Source of the DNA: Cytobacillus depressus
GTDB lineage: Bacteria > Bacillota > Bacilli > Bacillales > Cytobacillaceae
DNA length: 64,000 nucleotides
Assembly: GCF_008923245.1 (NCBI RefSeq)
Contig: NZ_WBOS01000017.1
Location: 39,357 to 103,356 of the forward strand
Direction of reading: 5' to 3'
The notes beneath the pieces were generated by a model. That model made no database searches and had not been told where the DNA came from. It saw only the letters and a program-made list of their open reading frames with translations. This document shows, in pieces, positions 15,479 through 24,323 of the stretch; position 1 is the stretch's first letter; every line of letters begins with the position of its first letter. The position numbers were made by a program, and so were the translations under genes.

Positions 15479-16528
15479 GTGAGCGAGCAGGAAAAAATTC
15501 GGTTAACGTCGTTGTCAACGAAAGCTGGCTGAGGCTGCAAAATTGGTCCTGAGGACTTGACGCAAGTTTTGCGTCTTTTACCAAAGCAAGATTCTGTGCC
15601 GGAGTTGCTAGTCGGCCATGAAACATCAGATGATGCAGGTGTGTATCAATTAACCGATTCCATTGCATTAATTCAAACGGTTGATTATTTTACGCCAATT
15701 GTTGATGATCCATACATGTTTGGACAAATCGCAGCAGCCAATGCACTAAGTGATGTGTATGCGATGGGTGGTCAGCCAAAAACTGTTCTGAATATTGTCG
15801 GATATCCTGTTAAAAAGCTTGGTCCTGATATTCTGGCGGAAATTTTAAGAGGTGCCGGAGATAAGGTGCAAGAAGCTGGTGCTGTTACAGTTGGTGGACA
15901 TTCAGTCGATGATCAAGAGCCCAAATTCGGCTTGTCTGTGACCGGTATCGTCCATCCAGAGCGCTACTGGAAAAATGTCGGTGCAAAACCAGGAGATGCT
16001 CTTGTTTTAACAAAACCACTTGGCGTAGGGATTTTAACGACAGGTATTAAAAGAGGTGTCGTTTCCCGCGATCAAGAAATTGCCGTTACGCAAACAATGG
16101 CGATGTTAAATAAAATGGCAGCCGAAATTTTAACGACCTTTACGCCACATGCTGTCACCGATATTACCGGCTTTGGGTTGCTTGGACACGGCAGTGAAAT
16201 GGCAAGAGGAAGCCATGTTAGTTTGGAAATCGATTATAGTCAAGTTCCATTATTGGATGGTACATATGAACTTGCGAAAGATGGAATTGTTCCGGGCGGG
16301 TCAAAAGCTAATCATAAATGGCTTGAAAATGAAGTACAGTATGAAAACATTCCTTACGAAAGCCAATTGATTTTATGTGATGCAATTACCTCTGGAGGGT
16401 TGCTCGTGTCAATGCCCAAGGATTCAGCACAAGATTATATTGCGAAATTACATGAAGCTGGATTGTCATCTGCTTCTATCATAGGAGAGGTCCTTCCTAA
16501 ACTGGAAAAATTGATCTTAGTAAAATAA
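15479..16528 (+). CDS. selD: Selenide, water dikinase SelD, itself a selenoprotein (Sec18)
   Basis: The GTG at 15479 follows GGAGG by 7 bases. The frame gives 349 residues with one TGA at 15530-15532 (codon 18) in LSTKAG-U-GCKIGPEDL. This is the catalytic position, Cys or Sec in SelD enzymes, followed by the conserved GCK lysine. Downstream, residues DDAGVYQL, QTVDYFTPIVDDPYMFGQIAAANALSD and GGHSVDD are the ATP/metal-binding motifs. SelD makes selenophosphate from selenide and ATP. A call starting at 15557 would lose the active site. Because Sec is needed to make this SelD, the pathway is self-dependent. An acetyltransferase gene follows 37 bases later. Confidence 0.95.
15538..15571 (+). promoter_or_regulatory. 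Candidate SECIS element in selD mRNA
   Basis: A tight upper stem GUCC-UGA-GGAC (15546-15556) has its loop starting 17 nt after the TGA with G at position 2. A lower stem CAAAAUU/AAGUUUUG can close it, with unpaired bases on the 3' side. The spacing is at the short end of the known range. Confidence 0.6.
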
Positions 16529-16565
16529 TAGAGAATTTCTAAATCATTTTTGAAGGATGATGAAT

Positions 16566-17306
16566 ATGGACTTTCAAAAATATATAAATCGATTGGCTAT
16601 TGATGGAGAACAGTACCCAACAATCGACTTTCTATCTGAATTGCAAAGAAATCATATGGAAAACATCCCTTTTGAAAATTTAGATGTAACAAGAAAAGTT
16701 GAAATCCTGCTTGATACAAGAAGGATTTACGAGAAAATTATCGGTATGCATCGCGGCGGGTATTGCTATGAATTAAATGGCCTCTTTCAGCTTTTATTAA
16801 CTCACCTTGGATTTCGCTCTTACCTTATCGCTTGTACGGTGAACAAGCCAAACGGATGGGCAAAACCAAATACACATGCAGCCATAATCGTTCAACTTGA
16901 TCAGCCATTTCTTATAGATGTCGGATTCGGAGATTCTGTCCGTCAGCCGCTTCCGTTAACAAGAGAGGAACGAACAGATGTCAGTGGAACGTATCGGGTC
17001 ATAAAAGAAGAGCAAGATTTCTATTATTTACAGCGGTTAGAGGAGTTGGGGTGGAAAACACTCTATCGCTTTTCAGATTCACCTAAGCAATTAACGGATT
17101 TTACAGAAGGCTGTCTCTATAATCAACATTCTCCGGAATCCAGTTTTACACATGGCGATATTGTAACAATTGCGACAAAAACAGGCCGTATCACTCTAAA
17201 TGACCTAACCGTTACTGAAACAAAAAATAATCAAAAAACGAAATGGAATCTAACAGAAGCAGAAAAACAGAAATTTCTTAAGGAAATATTTGAAATTACT
17301 ATATAA
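16566..17306 (+). CDS. Arylamine N-acetyltransferase
   Basis: The 246-residue protein of the NAT family transfers acetyl from acetyl-CoA to arylamines or hydrazines. The catalytic triad is visible: Cys in HRGGYCYELNGLF, His in NTHAAIIV and Asp in LIDVGFGD. Family signature IPFENLDV is near the N-terminus. AAGG upstream fits the ATG at 16566 better than the ATGs at 16557 or 16560, which overlap the ribosome site. It is probably cotranscribed with selD, but no functional tie to selenium is known to me. Confidence 0.92.
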   Translation: MDFQKYINRLAIDGEQYPTIDFLSELQRNHMENIPFENLDVTRKVEILLDTRRIYEKIIGMHRGGYCYELNGLFQLLLTHLGFRSYLIACTVNKPNGWAKPNTHAAIIVQLDQPFLIDVGFGDSVRQPLPLTREERTDVSGTYRVIKEEQDFYYLQRLEELGWKTLYRFSDSPKQLTDFTEGCLYNQHSPESSFTHGDIVTIATKTGRITLNDLTVTETKNNQKTKWNLTEAEKQKFLKEIFEITI

Positions 17307-17311
17307 AATAG

Positions 17312-17351
17312 GCTATCTAGTAGGTCAGTTTCACTTGATTTACTAGATAGC
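17312..17351 (+). terminator. Terminator of the selD-NAT transcript
   Basis: GCTATCTAGTA pairs perfectly with TACTAGATAGC 5 bases after the NAT stop codon, followed by TTATTCCATTTTT. Confidence 0.85.
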
Positions 17352-17375
17352 TTATTCCATTTTTAATTTATGAGA

Positions 17376-17474
17376 TTAATTAACCTCTATTCTATCTACC
17401 AAAATTACTTGAAATCCCGCCGTTGCTCCTAAGTAAGCGATTCCTCTTCCTATCACACCTGATCCAACAGCTAC
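17376..17474 (-). pseudogene. Fragment of a 3-hydroxyacyl-CoA dehydrogenase N-terminus
   Basis: The minus strand encodes 32 residues, VAVGSGVIGRGIAYLGATAG and on to ILVDRIEVN, then stop. This is the GxGxxGxxxA NAD-binding start of the 3-hydroxyacyl-CoA dehydrogenase family. The sequence just upstream (MVKNY or GKEL) would need a frameshift or stop readthrough to join it, and nothing of the rest of the enzyme follows. It is read as a gene fossil. Confidence 0.65.
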
Positions 17475-18027
17475 CTATAATTCTTTACCATTTACCTATG
17501 CACCCCTGATTACATACTATACATAACGACCCTGTATTTTTAGACTAGATTATCAAGATGTTTAAAGGTTTATTTCCTTAATTAAATTATTAACAATGGA
17601 GTTTTTATTAGGGGCCTCGGTACTGTTCCTCCAGTCCATTTTAGGCACTATAATGGAACAATTAGAAGGAGTAGAAGAAATATATGGAAGCCATTAAATC
17701 TATTTATGAATTTTTTAAGAAATCCAGTTGTTTTGAGGGTTTTAGTAACTTAAAAAGTCGATTCCTTATCGTATCGGAATCGACTTTTTAGGTTAAATCT
17801 TATTAGGATGCTACATTTTCCTTACAAATACCTAATCTTAATACATACTAATGATATTAATTCATACCTTCAGGGGAAAAGTTTCCTTGATATTTATTTT
17901 GAGAATTAAGAAAAACAAGTGATTCTCCTGGTATAGAGCATGCTCCTTCACGCTTGACAATCCTAAGCAAAAGTTTATTAATTTAAGTTTCGATTTAAAT
18001 TTAGTAGGTTCAGACTTAAATGGGAAA
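17475..18027. other. Intergenic region with a strong hairpin, no intact gene
   Basis: A near-perfect stem AAAAAGTCGATTCC / GGAATCGACTTTTT at 17752-17789 looks like a bidirectional terminator. A 33-codon frame (17597-17698) has no ribosome site and no family I know. The region is probably decayed sequence beside the dehydrogenase fossil. Confidence 0.55.
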
Positions 18028-19266
18028 TTAGGAAACCTTTGACTCAACCTGATTAAATATTTCTTCGTCCATCATTTCTAATCGAGATGCGACAACTGTC
18101 GTTCCAGTTAAATCACCAACAATATTTGTTGTCGTATGGCCAATATCAATGATTGGCCATATTCCGGCTAATATTGGGACCAATGTAAGTGGAAACCCCA
18201 GTGTTGATAATAATACTGTAGACATTACAACACCCGCTCCTTTTACACCCGCTGCACCAATTGAAAGTACTAAACCAAGAAATACAAACTGGAGAATCAA
18301 GCCGAATGTAATGGGGATACCATATAAGTTAGCTGCAAAAACGGATATTACACCTAGAGCTGCAGCCATTCCATCCATGTTAACTGTTGCGCCGAGCGGA
18401 AGTGTAAAACCATAAATTTTTTCCGGAATTCCTAAATTTTTATCTGCTACTCTCATGGATACTGGTAATGTTGCATTACTTGAAGTAGTGCTCGCAGCTA
18501 CTAACATCGCTGGTGATATGTTCCTATAAAAAGTGAGTGGATTTTTGCGCCCCATTAATTTAATAAACAGTGGATAAACAATAAATAATATGATGAGGAG
18601 AGCTATATAATCTGCTACAATGAATCGGCCTACTTCTGCAAGCATCTTACTTCCTAATGTTCCAGTCATATTGGCTACCAAAGCTAAAATACCATATGGT
18701 GCAATATACATGACAAATTCTGTGATCTTTATCATCAAATCCGCACCTTCATTAACTAACTTATTTAAACCTTTAGCTTTGTCGCCCAAAGATAATAACC
18801 CAATTCCTATAAATATAGAGGCAATAATGATTTGAAGCATGTTCGTTTCAGCCATCGCTTGAACGATGTTAGTTGGAAACCAGCCTACAATTTGATTAAG
18901 AAAACTAAATTCCACAGCATCCACTGTTTCTCCCGTTTTCAAAAGTCCGACAGTGCCTTTTCCCGGATTTATAATTTTTGCGATTGCGATTCCTATTGCA
19001 GTAGCTATAATACCTGTAACGATAAAATAAACACCAATTTTGCTTCCCACTGAACGCAATGAACGGATATCTTCCATCTTTGTGATCCCAGAAATGAGGC
19101 AACAAATGGTTAGCGGTACAATTAACATCTTAAGTAAACTAATAAAAATATAGCCAATTGGTTCTAAAACTACTGATTTAGGACCTAATATTAACCCTAG
19201 TATTATTCCTATTATCGTGCATACAGCAATCTGGGTATATAATTGTCTCTTAAACCACCATTTCAT
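18028..19266 (-). CDS. Dicarboxylate/amino acid:cation symporter (SDF family)
   Basis: The 412-residue membrane protein has the GltP/DctA family signatures: SNATLPVSMRVADKNLGI in the re-entrant loop, GATVNMDGMAA in the substrate/cation site, and GHTTTNIVGDLTGT near the C-terminus. It should import acidic or neutral amino acids or dicarboxylates with Na+ or H+. It is the last gene of a leftward set with RidA and two aminotransferases, so it probably brings in their substrate. A 298-bp gap separates it from ridA, so it may have its own promoter. Confidence 0.92.
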   Translation of the reverse strand: MKWWFKRQLYTQIAVCTIIGIILGLILGPKSVVLEPIGYIFISLLKMLIVPLTICCLISGITKMEDIRSLRSVGSKIGVYFIVTGIIATAIGIAIAKIINPGKGTVGLLKTGETVDAVEFSFLNQIVGWFPTNIVQAMAETNMLQIIIASIFIGIGLLSLGDKAKGLNKLVNEGADLMIKITEFVMYIAPYGILALVANMTGTLGSKMLAEVGRFIVADYIALLIILFIVYPLFIKLMGRKNPLTFYRNISPAMLVAASTTSSNATLPVSMRVADKNLGIPEKIYGFTLPLGATVNMDGMAAALGVISVFAANLYGIPITFGLILQFVFLGLVLSIGAAGVKGAGVVMSTVLLSTLGFPLTLVPILAGIWPIIDIGHTTTNIVGDLTGTTVVASRLEMMDEEIFNQVESKVS

Positions 19267-19564
19267 TATAAATCCTCCTAGTAATTTAGAATATTTTTTC
19301 TAATCTTGGAGAATGGAACATAGTTGTATTTTCTCAATTTTTAAAATCACAAGTGTTGCGTAAATAATTTCGAAATATTCAGTTTATTTTCTTCGTTTTG
19401 TGACAGCGTTTTTATTTAACCGGGGAGAAGTAGCCAATATCAATTATGTGTTCTAAGCGCTCAAACTTGAGCGCCTTTAATTGTTATATTACATTTAACT
19501 ATTTAACTATCTTCCTTCATTGAAAACTCGATTTCATAGAGTATCCTGTATTTCTTTAATATCC

Positions 19565-20002
19565 TCATGTAGAAACGGCTGCAATCAATTGAATTTCAAC
19601 CGGTGCATCACCTGGCAATGACGCAACACCTATCGCGGCCCGGCTCCCTATACCTGCATTCCCCAATTCTTCGTATAGGTATTCAGAAGCAAAGTCTGCT
19701 AGACTGGAATGCGCTTTGAATGTCTCTTCCGCATTAATGTAAACGGTGAGCGCAAGTATCTGCTCCACCCGTTCTTGATCCGTAAGTATATTCTTAACTG
19801 CAGTAAGTGCATTGGCCACCGCTTGCCTAACTGCTGCTTTATAGGTGGAAACCGACTGCTCGACACTGACTTTTCCGATTTGAATCAGTTCTCCATTGTT
19901 CCTAGGTGTCATCCCAGCTGTATAGACAAGACTTCCAAACCGTGATGCTGGAACATATTTCCCCTGCGGAATTGGATTAGTTTTTGCTCCATACGTACTC
20001 AT
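19565..20002 (-). CDS. RidA family protein
   Basis: The 145-residue protein of the RidA/YjgF family has GSLVYTAGMTP near residue 30 and the GIGSRAAIGVASLPGDAPVEIQLIA end, where Arg corresponds to the substrate-binding arginine of RidA. RidA proteins hydrolyse reactive enamine/imine intermediates released by PLP enzymes. Its start overlaps the stop of the aminotransferase gene upstream by 4 bases (ATGA), so the two are translationally coupled. Confidence 0.9.
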   Translation of the reverse strand: MSTYGAKTNPIPQGKYVPASRFGSLVYTAGMTPRNNGELIQIGKVSVEQSVSTYKAAVRQAVANALTAVKNILTDQERVEQILALTVYINAEETFKAHSSLADFASEYLYEELGNAGIGSRAAIGVASLPGDAPVEIQLIAAVST

Positions 20003-21213
20003 TTTCGATACTGCTCCACAACTTTAATGACACGGTCAATGGCAGAAACTGCCGCTATATGATCTTGCGAAAAGTTGATGCGGAAGCTATCAGCGAACTG
20101 TGGGCCAAACTCTGTACCAGGGGTTACAATAACATCGGCCTGGAGGCGAAGAATCTTAACGAATTCATTTATTGGTACCCCAAATTCAAGAATTTTCGGA
20201 AAGAGATAGCTGCCTGCCTCTGTGGCTCTCGCTCTAAATCCCCCAGCAGCGCTCAGCTTCGCAAGCAAATCATCACGAATTGCTTGGTGCTGGGCAATTC
20301 GTCGGGTCATCCATCCTTCCGGCTCAGCAAACCAAGATTTCAATACGGCCTGGCTATAGCCACCTGCACGAAGAGATACAATAGCCTGCAGTTTCTCCAT
20401 ACGGTCAATAATTTTAGCTGATCCGAATGCTACACCAAGCCTGTACCCACTTAACGACTCTGTTTTTGATGGTCCCATGATGGTTATTACATTTTCGGGA
20501 TTAATATTTTTCTGCGCACATAGGTGTGTATAAGGCCGTCCCTCAAAAATCTGGCGGGAGTATAGTTCATCAGCGATGACTGTTGCACCGTACTGCTGTG
20601 CTAAATCCGCAATCTCGCGGATTTCATCCGGTGAATAGATGACACCTGTAGGATTATTCGGATTAGAGAACAAAAAGAGTTTGACACCGGCTTTAAAAGC
20701 GCCCTCCAGCTGAGTTAAATCCAAACCTGCGCATGTGTCTGTTTTGAAATAGTCCATCTGAATGGGAACGACTTCACCTTCAAAGAATTCAACTAATTTT
20801 CGATTGGCAAAATAGTCTGGCACAACAATTGCTACCTTGTCGCCTCTAGCAATAGTAGATCCCATTGCAAGGAACAGTGCCCCTTGTGTTCCTGGAGTAA
20901 TAATAACATTCTGGTCTGCGTTAATCGTTGTACCCGTAAATTTTGAAAGCTTTTCGGCTAAATTTTCCCGGATCATTATACTTCCTCGATACTCGGTATA
21001 GGCTTGCTTTCCACCGATATGGACACCTTCGATGAAGTCATCTAATGTACCTGGAATTGGCTCAAAAGCATCAACATCACCATGCGAAAAGTCAACCGGT
21101 GTACCAGAAATCTTCTCGCCACGCAGTTTAATTTCATCTGTGTTCTGTCGTACTTCTTGTCCGGGTGCATATTCAGCACCAAGTTTTAAAAATTTTTCTT
21201 CTATTGAATTCAT
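19999..21213 (-). CDS. PLP-dependent aminotransferase, class I/II
   Basis: The 404-residue fold-type I enzyme has the SNPNNPTGVIYSPDEI segment, the DELYSRQIF aspartate that pairs with PLP, and the Schiff-base lysine in MGPSKTESLSGYRLG. The conserved substrate arginine is in DSFRINFSQ. The specificity cannot be told. It is cotranscribed with ridA downstream and with a class V PLP enzyme upstream. Confidence 0.9.
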   Translation of the reverse strand: MNSIEEKFLKLGAEYAPGQEVRQNTDEIKLRGEKISGTPVDFSHGDVDAFEPIPGTLDDFIEGVHIGGKQAYTEYRGSIMIRENLAEKLSKFTGTTINADQNVIITPGTQGALFLAMGSTIARGDKVAIVVPDYFANRKLVEFFEGEVVPIQMDYFKTDTCAGLDLTQLEGAFKAGVKLFLFSNPNNPTGVIYSPDEIREIADLAQQYGATVIADELYSRQIFEGRPYTHLCAQKNINPENVITIMGPSKTESLSGYRLGVAFGSAKIIDRMEKLQAIVSLRAGGYSQAVLKSWFAEPEGWMTRRIAQHQAIRDDLLAKLSAAGGFRARATEAGSYLFPKILEFGVPINEFVKILRLQADVIVTPGTEFGPQFADSFRINFSQDHIAAVSAIDRVIKVVEQYRK

Positions 21214-21278
21214 TATTAATCCCTCTCTTCTCTTTTATTTCAATTTTTATATACGGAATATTAAGCAAATTATAATTA

Positions 21279-22586
21279 TTAAGAACGAAAAACAGTTGCA
21301 TTTCTTTCAACGATTTTCTGTGTTATTTCTAAAAATTCTTCTATCTCTTCCACACTATTACAATGTAAAGGCGATACCCTTATTGAACCGGTCATTCCAA
21401 ATGACTCTAGCATTCTTTTAGAATAAATGCTTGTAGCTACACGATCATACACTATAACATTTTCATTTCCATACTGACTGACAGCTTCTTTATAACCTAG
21501 ACCTTCTATACTTATAGCAACTATGAAATCCCTTTTGGACAAATCTTTATAATCAAGATGGACAGTCACCCCTGAAATATTTCTCAACCCTCTAATTTTA
21601 TTTGTTCCGTTAAGCATTATTTCTAGAAGTGATCTTTCATGTAGAGCTATCCTAGTCATTCCTTCTACATATAAACTTCTTTTATCATGTGCATCTGAAA
21701 ATTCACTTCCTATCCAGCACACATATTCTACAATCTCGCTTATTGAGGCAAAATGACCCGGTATCGGACTGCCAAGTTGTAAATCACCGTCAGCCTTTCC
21801 AAATAGACGATGATGCGGGAGATTGGCAGCTCTTTCGGAAAGGTAAGCAATGCCACAACCTCTTACTCCGAAGAATTTGTATGGCGCAAAGTTCATTGCA
21901 TCCACAGGAGTTTTTTCTATATCAATTATACCGTGTGGAGCATGCTGTACAGCATCTACAATAATATATAGATCCGGCTTTATCTTTCTTGCTTCTTTTA
22001 CAATAGTCTCGATGTCTAAAATAGCACCTGATATATTTGATGCGTAAATCACACTCAAAAGACAAGTTTCATTGTCAATAAGCTTTGTTATTTCTTCAAC
22101 ATCAACTCCCCCAGTTACAGGATTTGTCTTAGCCACCCGAAATTCCTTTTCCAACTTATTTGCATATAACTTTGCCGCATCAAAAGCAGATGGATGCTCT
22201 AATTCAGTAGTAACAATGTTTGTTCCCTCAATATTTTCAGCAATCACACCAGTAATTTCAAAAATGGCCTTAGAAGCAGTAAGGTAGGTTGCGATACTGC
22301 CCTTTTTTGCATTAAATATGATTCGTGTATCGTCTATCCCCTTTTGCTCAATCTCAGATAAATATCTGGCTGCTTCATGGTCGCGTTGAGGATGATCAGG
22401 AATCATATCAAACTGTGTAAATTTTTTATTTGCACTCTTTAATTTAAAGGATCCTCCAGCATTATCAAAAAACAATCGCTTCTTTTGTTTAAGAGGATCC
22501 ACATCAATAAAAGCAAATTTCTCTCTAATTTCCGCTAGTAGTTCATTACTAAATAACGTTTCATTCGTCAGTTTAACCACTTTCAT
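21279..22586 (-). CDS. Class V aminotransferase / cysteine desulfurase-like PLP enzyme
   Basis: The 435-residue protein has RLFFDNAGGS at the N-terminus, TTELEHPSAFDA, VDAVQHAPHGIIDIE and the PLP lysine in NFAPYKFFGVRGCG. This resembles NifS/CsdA-like enzymes and class V aminotransferases, including those acting on small amines. The desulfurase cysteine loop is not obvious, so a lyase or aminotransferase role is more likely. A GntR-type operator lies 120 bases upstream. It is the first gene of the set that runs to the symporter. Confidence 0.85.
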   Translation of the reverse strand: MKVVKLTNETLFSNELLAEIREKFAFIDVDPLKQKKRLFFDNAGGSFKLKSANKKFTQFDMIPDHPQRDHEAARYLSEIEQKGIDDTRIIFNAKKGSIATYLTASKAIFEITGVIAENIEGTNIVTTELEHPSAFDAAKLYANKLEKEFRVAKTNPVTGGVDVEEITKLIDNETCLLSVIYASNISGAILDIETIVKEARKIKPDLYIIVDAVQHAPHGIIDIEKTPVDAMNFAPYKFFGVRGCGIAYLSERAANLPHHRLFGKADGDLQLGSPIPGHFASISEIVEYVCWIGSEFSDAHDKRSLYVEGMTRIALHERSLLEIMLNGTNKIRGLRNISGVTVHLDYKDLSKRDFIVAISIEGLGYKEAVSQYGNENVIVYDRVATSIYSKRMLESFGMTGSIRVSPLHCNSVEEIEEFLEITQKIVERNATVFRS

Positions 22587-22708
22587 AAAACCCCCAATAG
22601 ATTATTATTTTTGGCTTCTATGAATAAATAAAATAAAAAAATATCATCGTTTCTCTTCTTTTCATTCCACTAACATCAAAATAAATGAATACCTAATAGA
22701 ACAACTAC

Positions 22709-22720
22709 TGGTCTAAACCA
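22709..22720. promoter_or_regulatory. GntR/HutC-type operator
   Basis: TGGTCTAAACCA is one base from the perfect palindrome TGGTCTAGACCA bound by UTRA-domain GntR regulators such as NagR. It lies between the GntR gene and the first aminotransferase gene, where it could control the operon. Confidence 0.65.
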
Positions 22721-22801
22721 TATTTCACCCCCTTTTTTATCTCGTTTTAGTGGTTCCCCATTAAACTGACTTAGAGGAGTAATAATAGCTACTTTGCTTT
22801 T

Positions 22802-23533
22802 TCATTGCATCACTTTGTTAAATTCAATGGCATATTTCCATTTTTCTGATCTAAGATAAATGACTGTTACATCAATTGGATTAGATTGATGATCAAAAGA
22901 AATTCTTGTACTTTTTAAAATCGGGTACCCTTCATTGATTTGTAAATGTTTTGCTAAATAAGTGTCTGCTAATATGGCTTCTAATTCCTCATTTATAGTA
23001 GTAAACTCAATATCTTTTTCATCTTTAAATAACTGATCAATAGAGATAAAAGTTGGATCTTTTTGGAACATTTCGATTGATAAATGAGGGGGTAAATAAT
23101 GTTCCAAATAAATAACAGGTTCACCGTTATCCATACGAATCCGTTTAAGATGAATCATTTCTTCCTGGCTGTTAATTTCAAGAACACTGGCATAATAAGG
23201 AGATACTGTTTTAGTAACCTCAATTGTTCTTGCCGAGATTTTTTTCCAATCTTTCATATACTTATGTTTAAAACCTGTCATTGTCGTCCAATGACCAATT
23301 GGTTTGAAATTTGCTACAAACGATCCTCTTCCCTGCGAACGATAAATTAATCCATCGGATTCAAGTTTATTTAATGCTTGTCTAACAGGGGTACGACTTG
23401 CCTGAAACATTTTTTCCAATTCACTTTCCGAGGGTAGAGCATCTCCAACTTTATATATAGAATTATGGATTTTCTCTGCTATAGTGTTATAGATAACTTT
23501 ATATATAGGCATTTTATTAATTAATTTATCCAT
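22802..23533 (-). CDS. GntR family regulator with UTRA ligand domain
   Basis: The 243-residue protein has an N-terminal winged helix (IYKVGDALPSESELEKMF, then RTPVRQALNKLESDGLIYRSQGRGSFV) and a C-terminal UTRA domain (residues about 85-240, with HLKRIRMDNGEPVIYLEHYLP). HutC-subfamily repressors of this sort sense a metabolite of the pathway they control. It is followed at 22709 by a matching operator and then by the aminotransferase genes on the same strand. Confidence 0.93.
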   Translation of the reverse strand: MDKLINKMPIYKVIYNTIAEKIHNSIYKVGDALPSESELEKMFQASRTPVRQALNKLESDGLIYRSQGRGSFVANFKPIGHWTTMTGFKHKYMKDWKKISARTIEVTKTVSPYYASVLEINSQEEMIHLKRIRMDNGEPVIYLEHYLPPHLSIEMFQKDPTFISIDQLFKDEKDIEFTTINEELEAILADTYLAKHLQINEGYPILKSTRISFDHQSNPIDVTVIYLRSEKWKYAIEFNKVMQ

Positions 23534-24245
23534 TGGAATTATTCCCTTCCTTTTTTGAACAAGACAATCCGTTGTAAAGTAATAGTTAATTTTAGCTACA
23601 TGGAATTTGAAGATGTTACTCCTCTTGAAATAGATGAACTATAACAATTTAGTGTATTTTCCAATTATTTATGGGGCACTAAATTGATTTCCTCAAACAA
23701 AGTTTGCAGAAGTCTTCTCAAAATTGGACCATATTGCAAGCTCAGTTACATGTACCTGATCCTCTATTAGATGTCTAGATAATTAAGTGATGTAATCATT
23801 TCTTATGCCTTTTTCGGAAACTAAGCATTCCGAAGTTAGTAATAATAAATATACTTAGTATTACAAGTTAATATGACTATTCTCTATTTAGGTTTACTGT
23901 TAGACTGTAGGTTTCCCGCGAAAACGCTTACATTAATAATACAATTAGACCACTAATGGTTGTCAATAGAGGAATTTCAAAATTAGTTTATGAATTTTTA
24001 CCCTTCTTTCGGATGCGGCGTTGGTAATCTCTTGTATTTGGATTTCATCCGGTTCCACAGCGTAAACGTGTATGTAAATAGTATCAACAATGCTATATAA
24101 GCGGCTATGAAATATAGCATTGGAGATTATTGATAATTTAATTATTTTATAGGCTGAACAGTACTTTAATTTCTTTTATTAAAAACTTAAACTAATGACG
24201 TTACTTTTCGAAATAATGAAAACGCAGAAAAAGTCAATAAAATAC
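23534..24245. other. AT-rich intergenic region between gntR and the tdh terminator
   Basis: No intact gene of normal size is visible. Short coding-like scraps occur, the clearest being the 40-codon membrane-like frame at 23998-24120. The rest looks like decayed sequence. Confidence 0.5.
23998..24120 (-). CDS. Possible 40-residue membrane peptide or gene remnant
   Basis: The frame gives MLYFIAAYIALLILFTYTFT, then LWNRMKSKYKRLPTPHPKEG and stop: one hydrophobic helix with a basic tail. No Shine-Dalgarno sequence lies before the ATG, so it could be the C-terminal scrap of a larger membrane protein. The layout is reminiscent of CcmD-like small proteins, but that is weak. Confidence 0.3.
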   Translation of the reverse strand: MLYFIAAYIALLILFTYTFTLWNRMKSKYKRLPTPHPKEG

Positions 24246-24290
24246 AAAAGGAAGTGGAGAAATAGCATTTAGCTTTTCTCCACTTCCTTT
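24246..24290. terminator. Terminator of the kbl-tdh transcript
   Basis: AAAAGGAAGTGGAGAAA pairs with TTTTCTCCACTTCCTTT, a 17-bp stem with A/T on both sides, 34 bases after the tdh stop codon. Confidence 0.9.
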
Positions 24291-24323
24291 ATTTTAAGGA
24301 CTTATCGGACAGTCCCTTTCCCT

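Noticed and set aside
15557..16528. selD starting at 15557
   Set aside because: This would remove the catalytic Sec/Cys and the GCK motif; the GTG at 15479 has a good ribosome site and the frame continues through the TGA.
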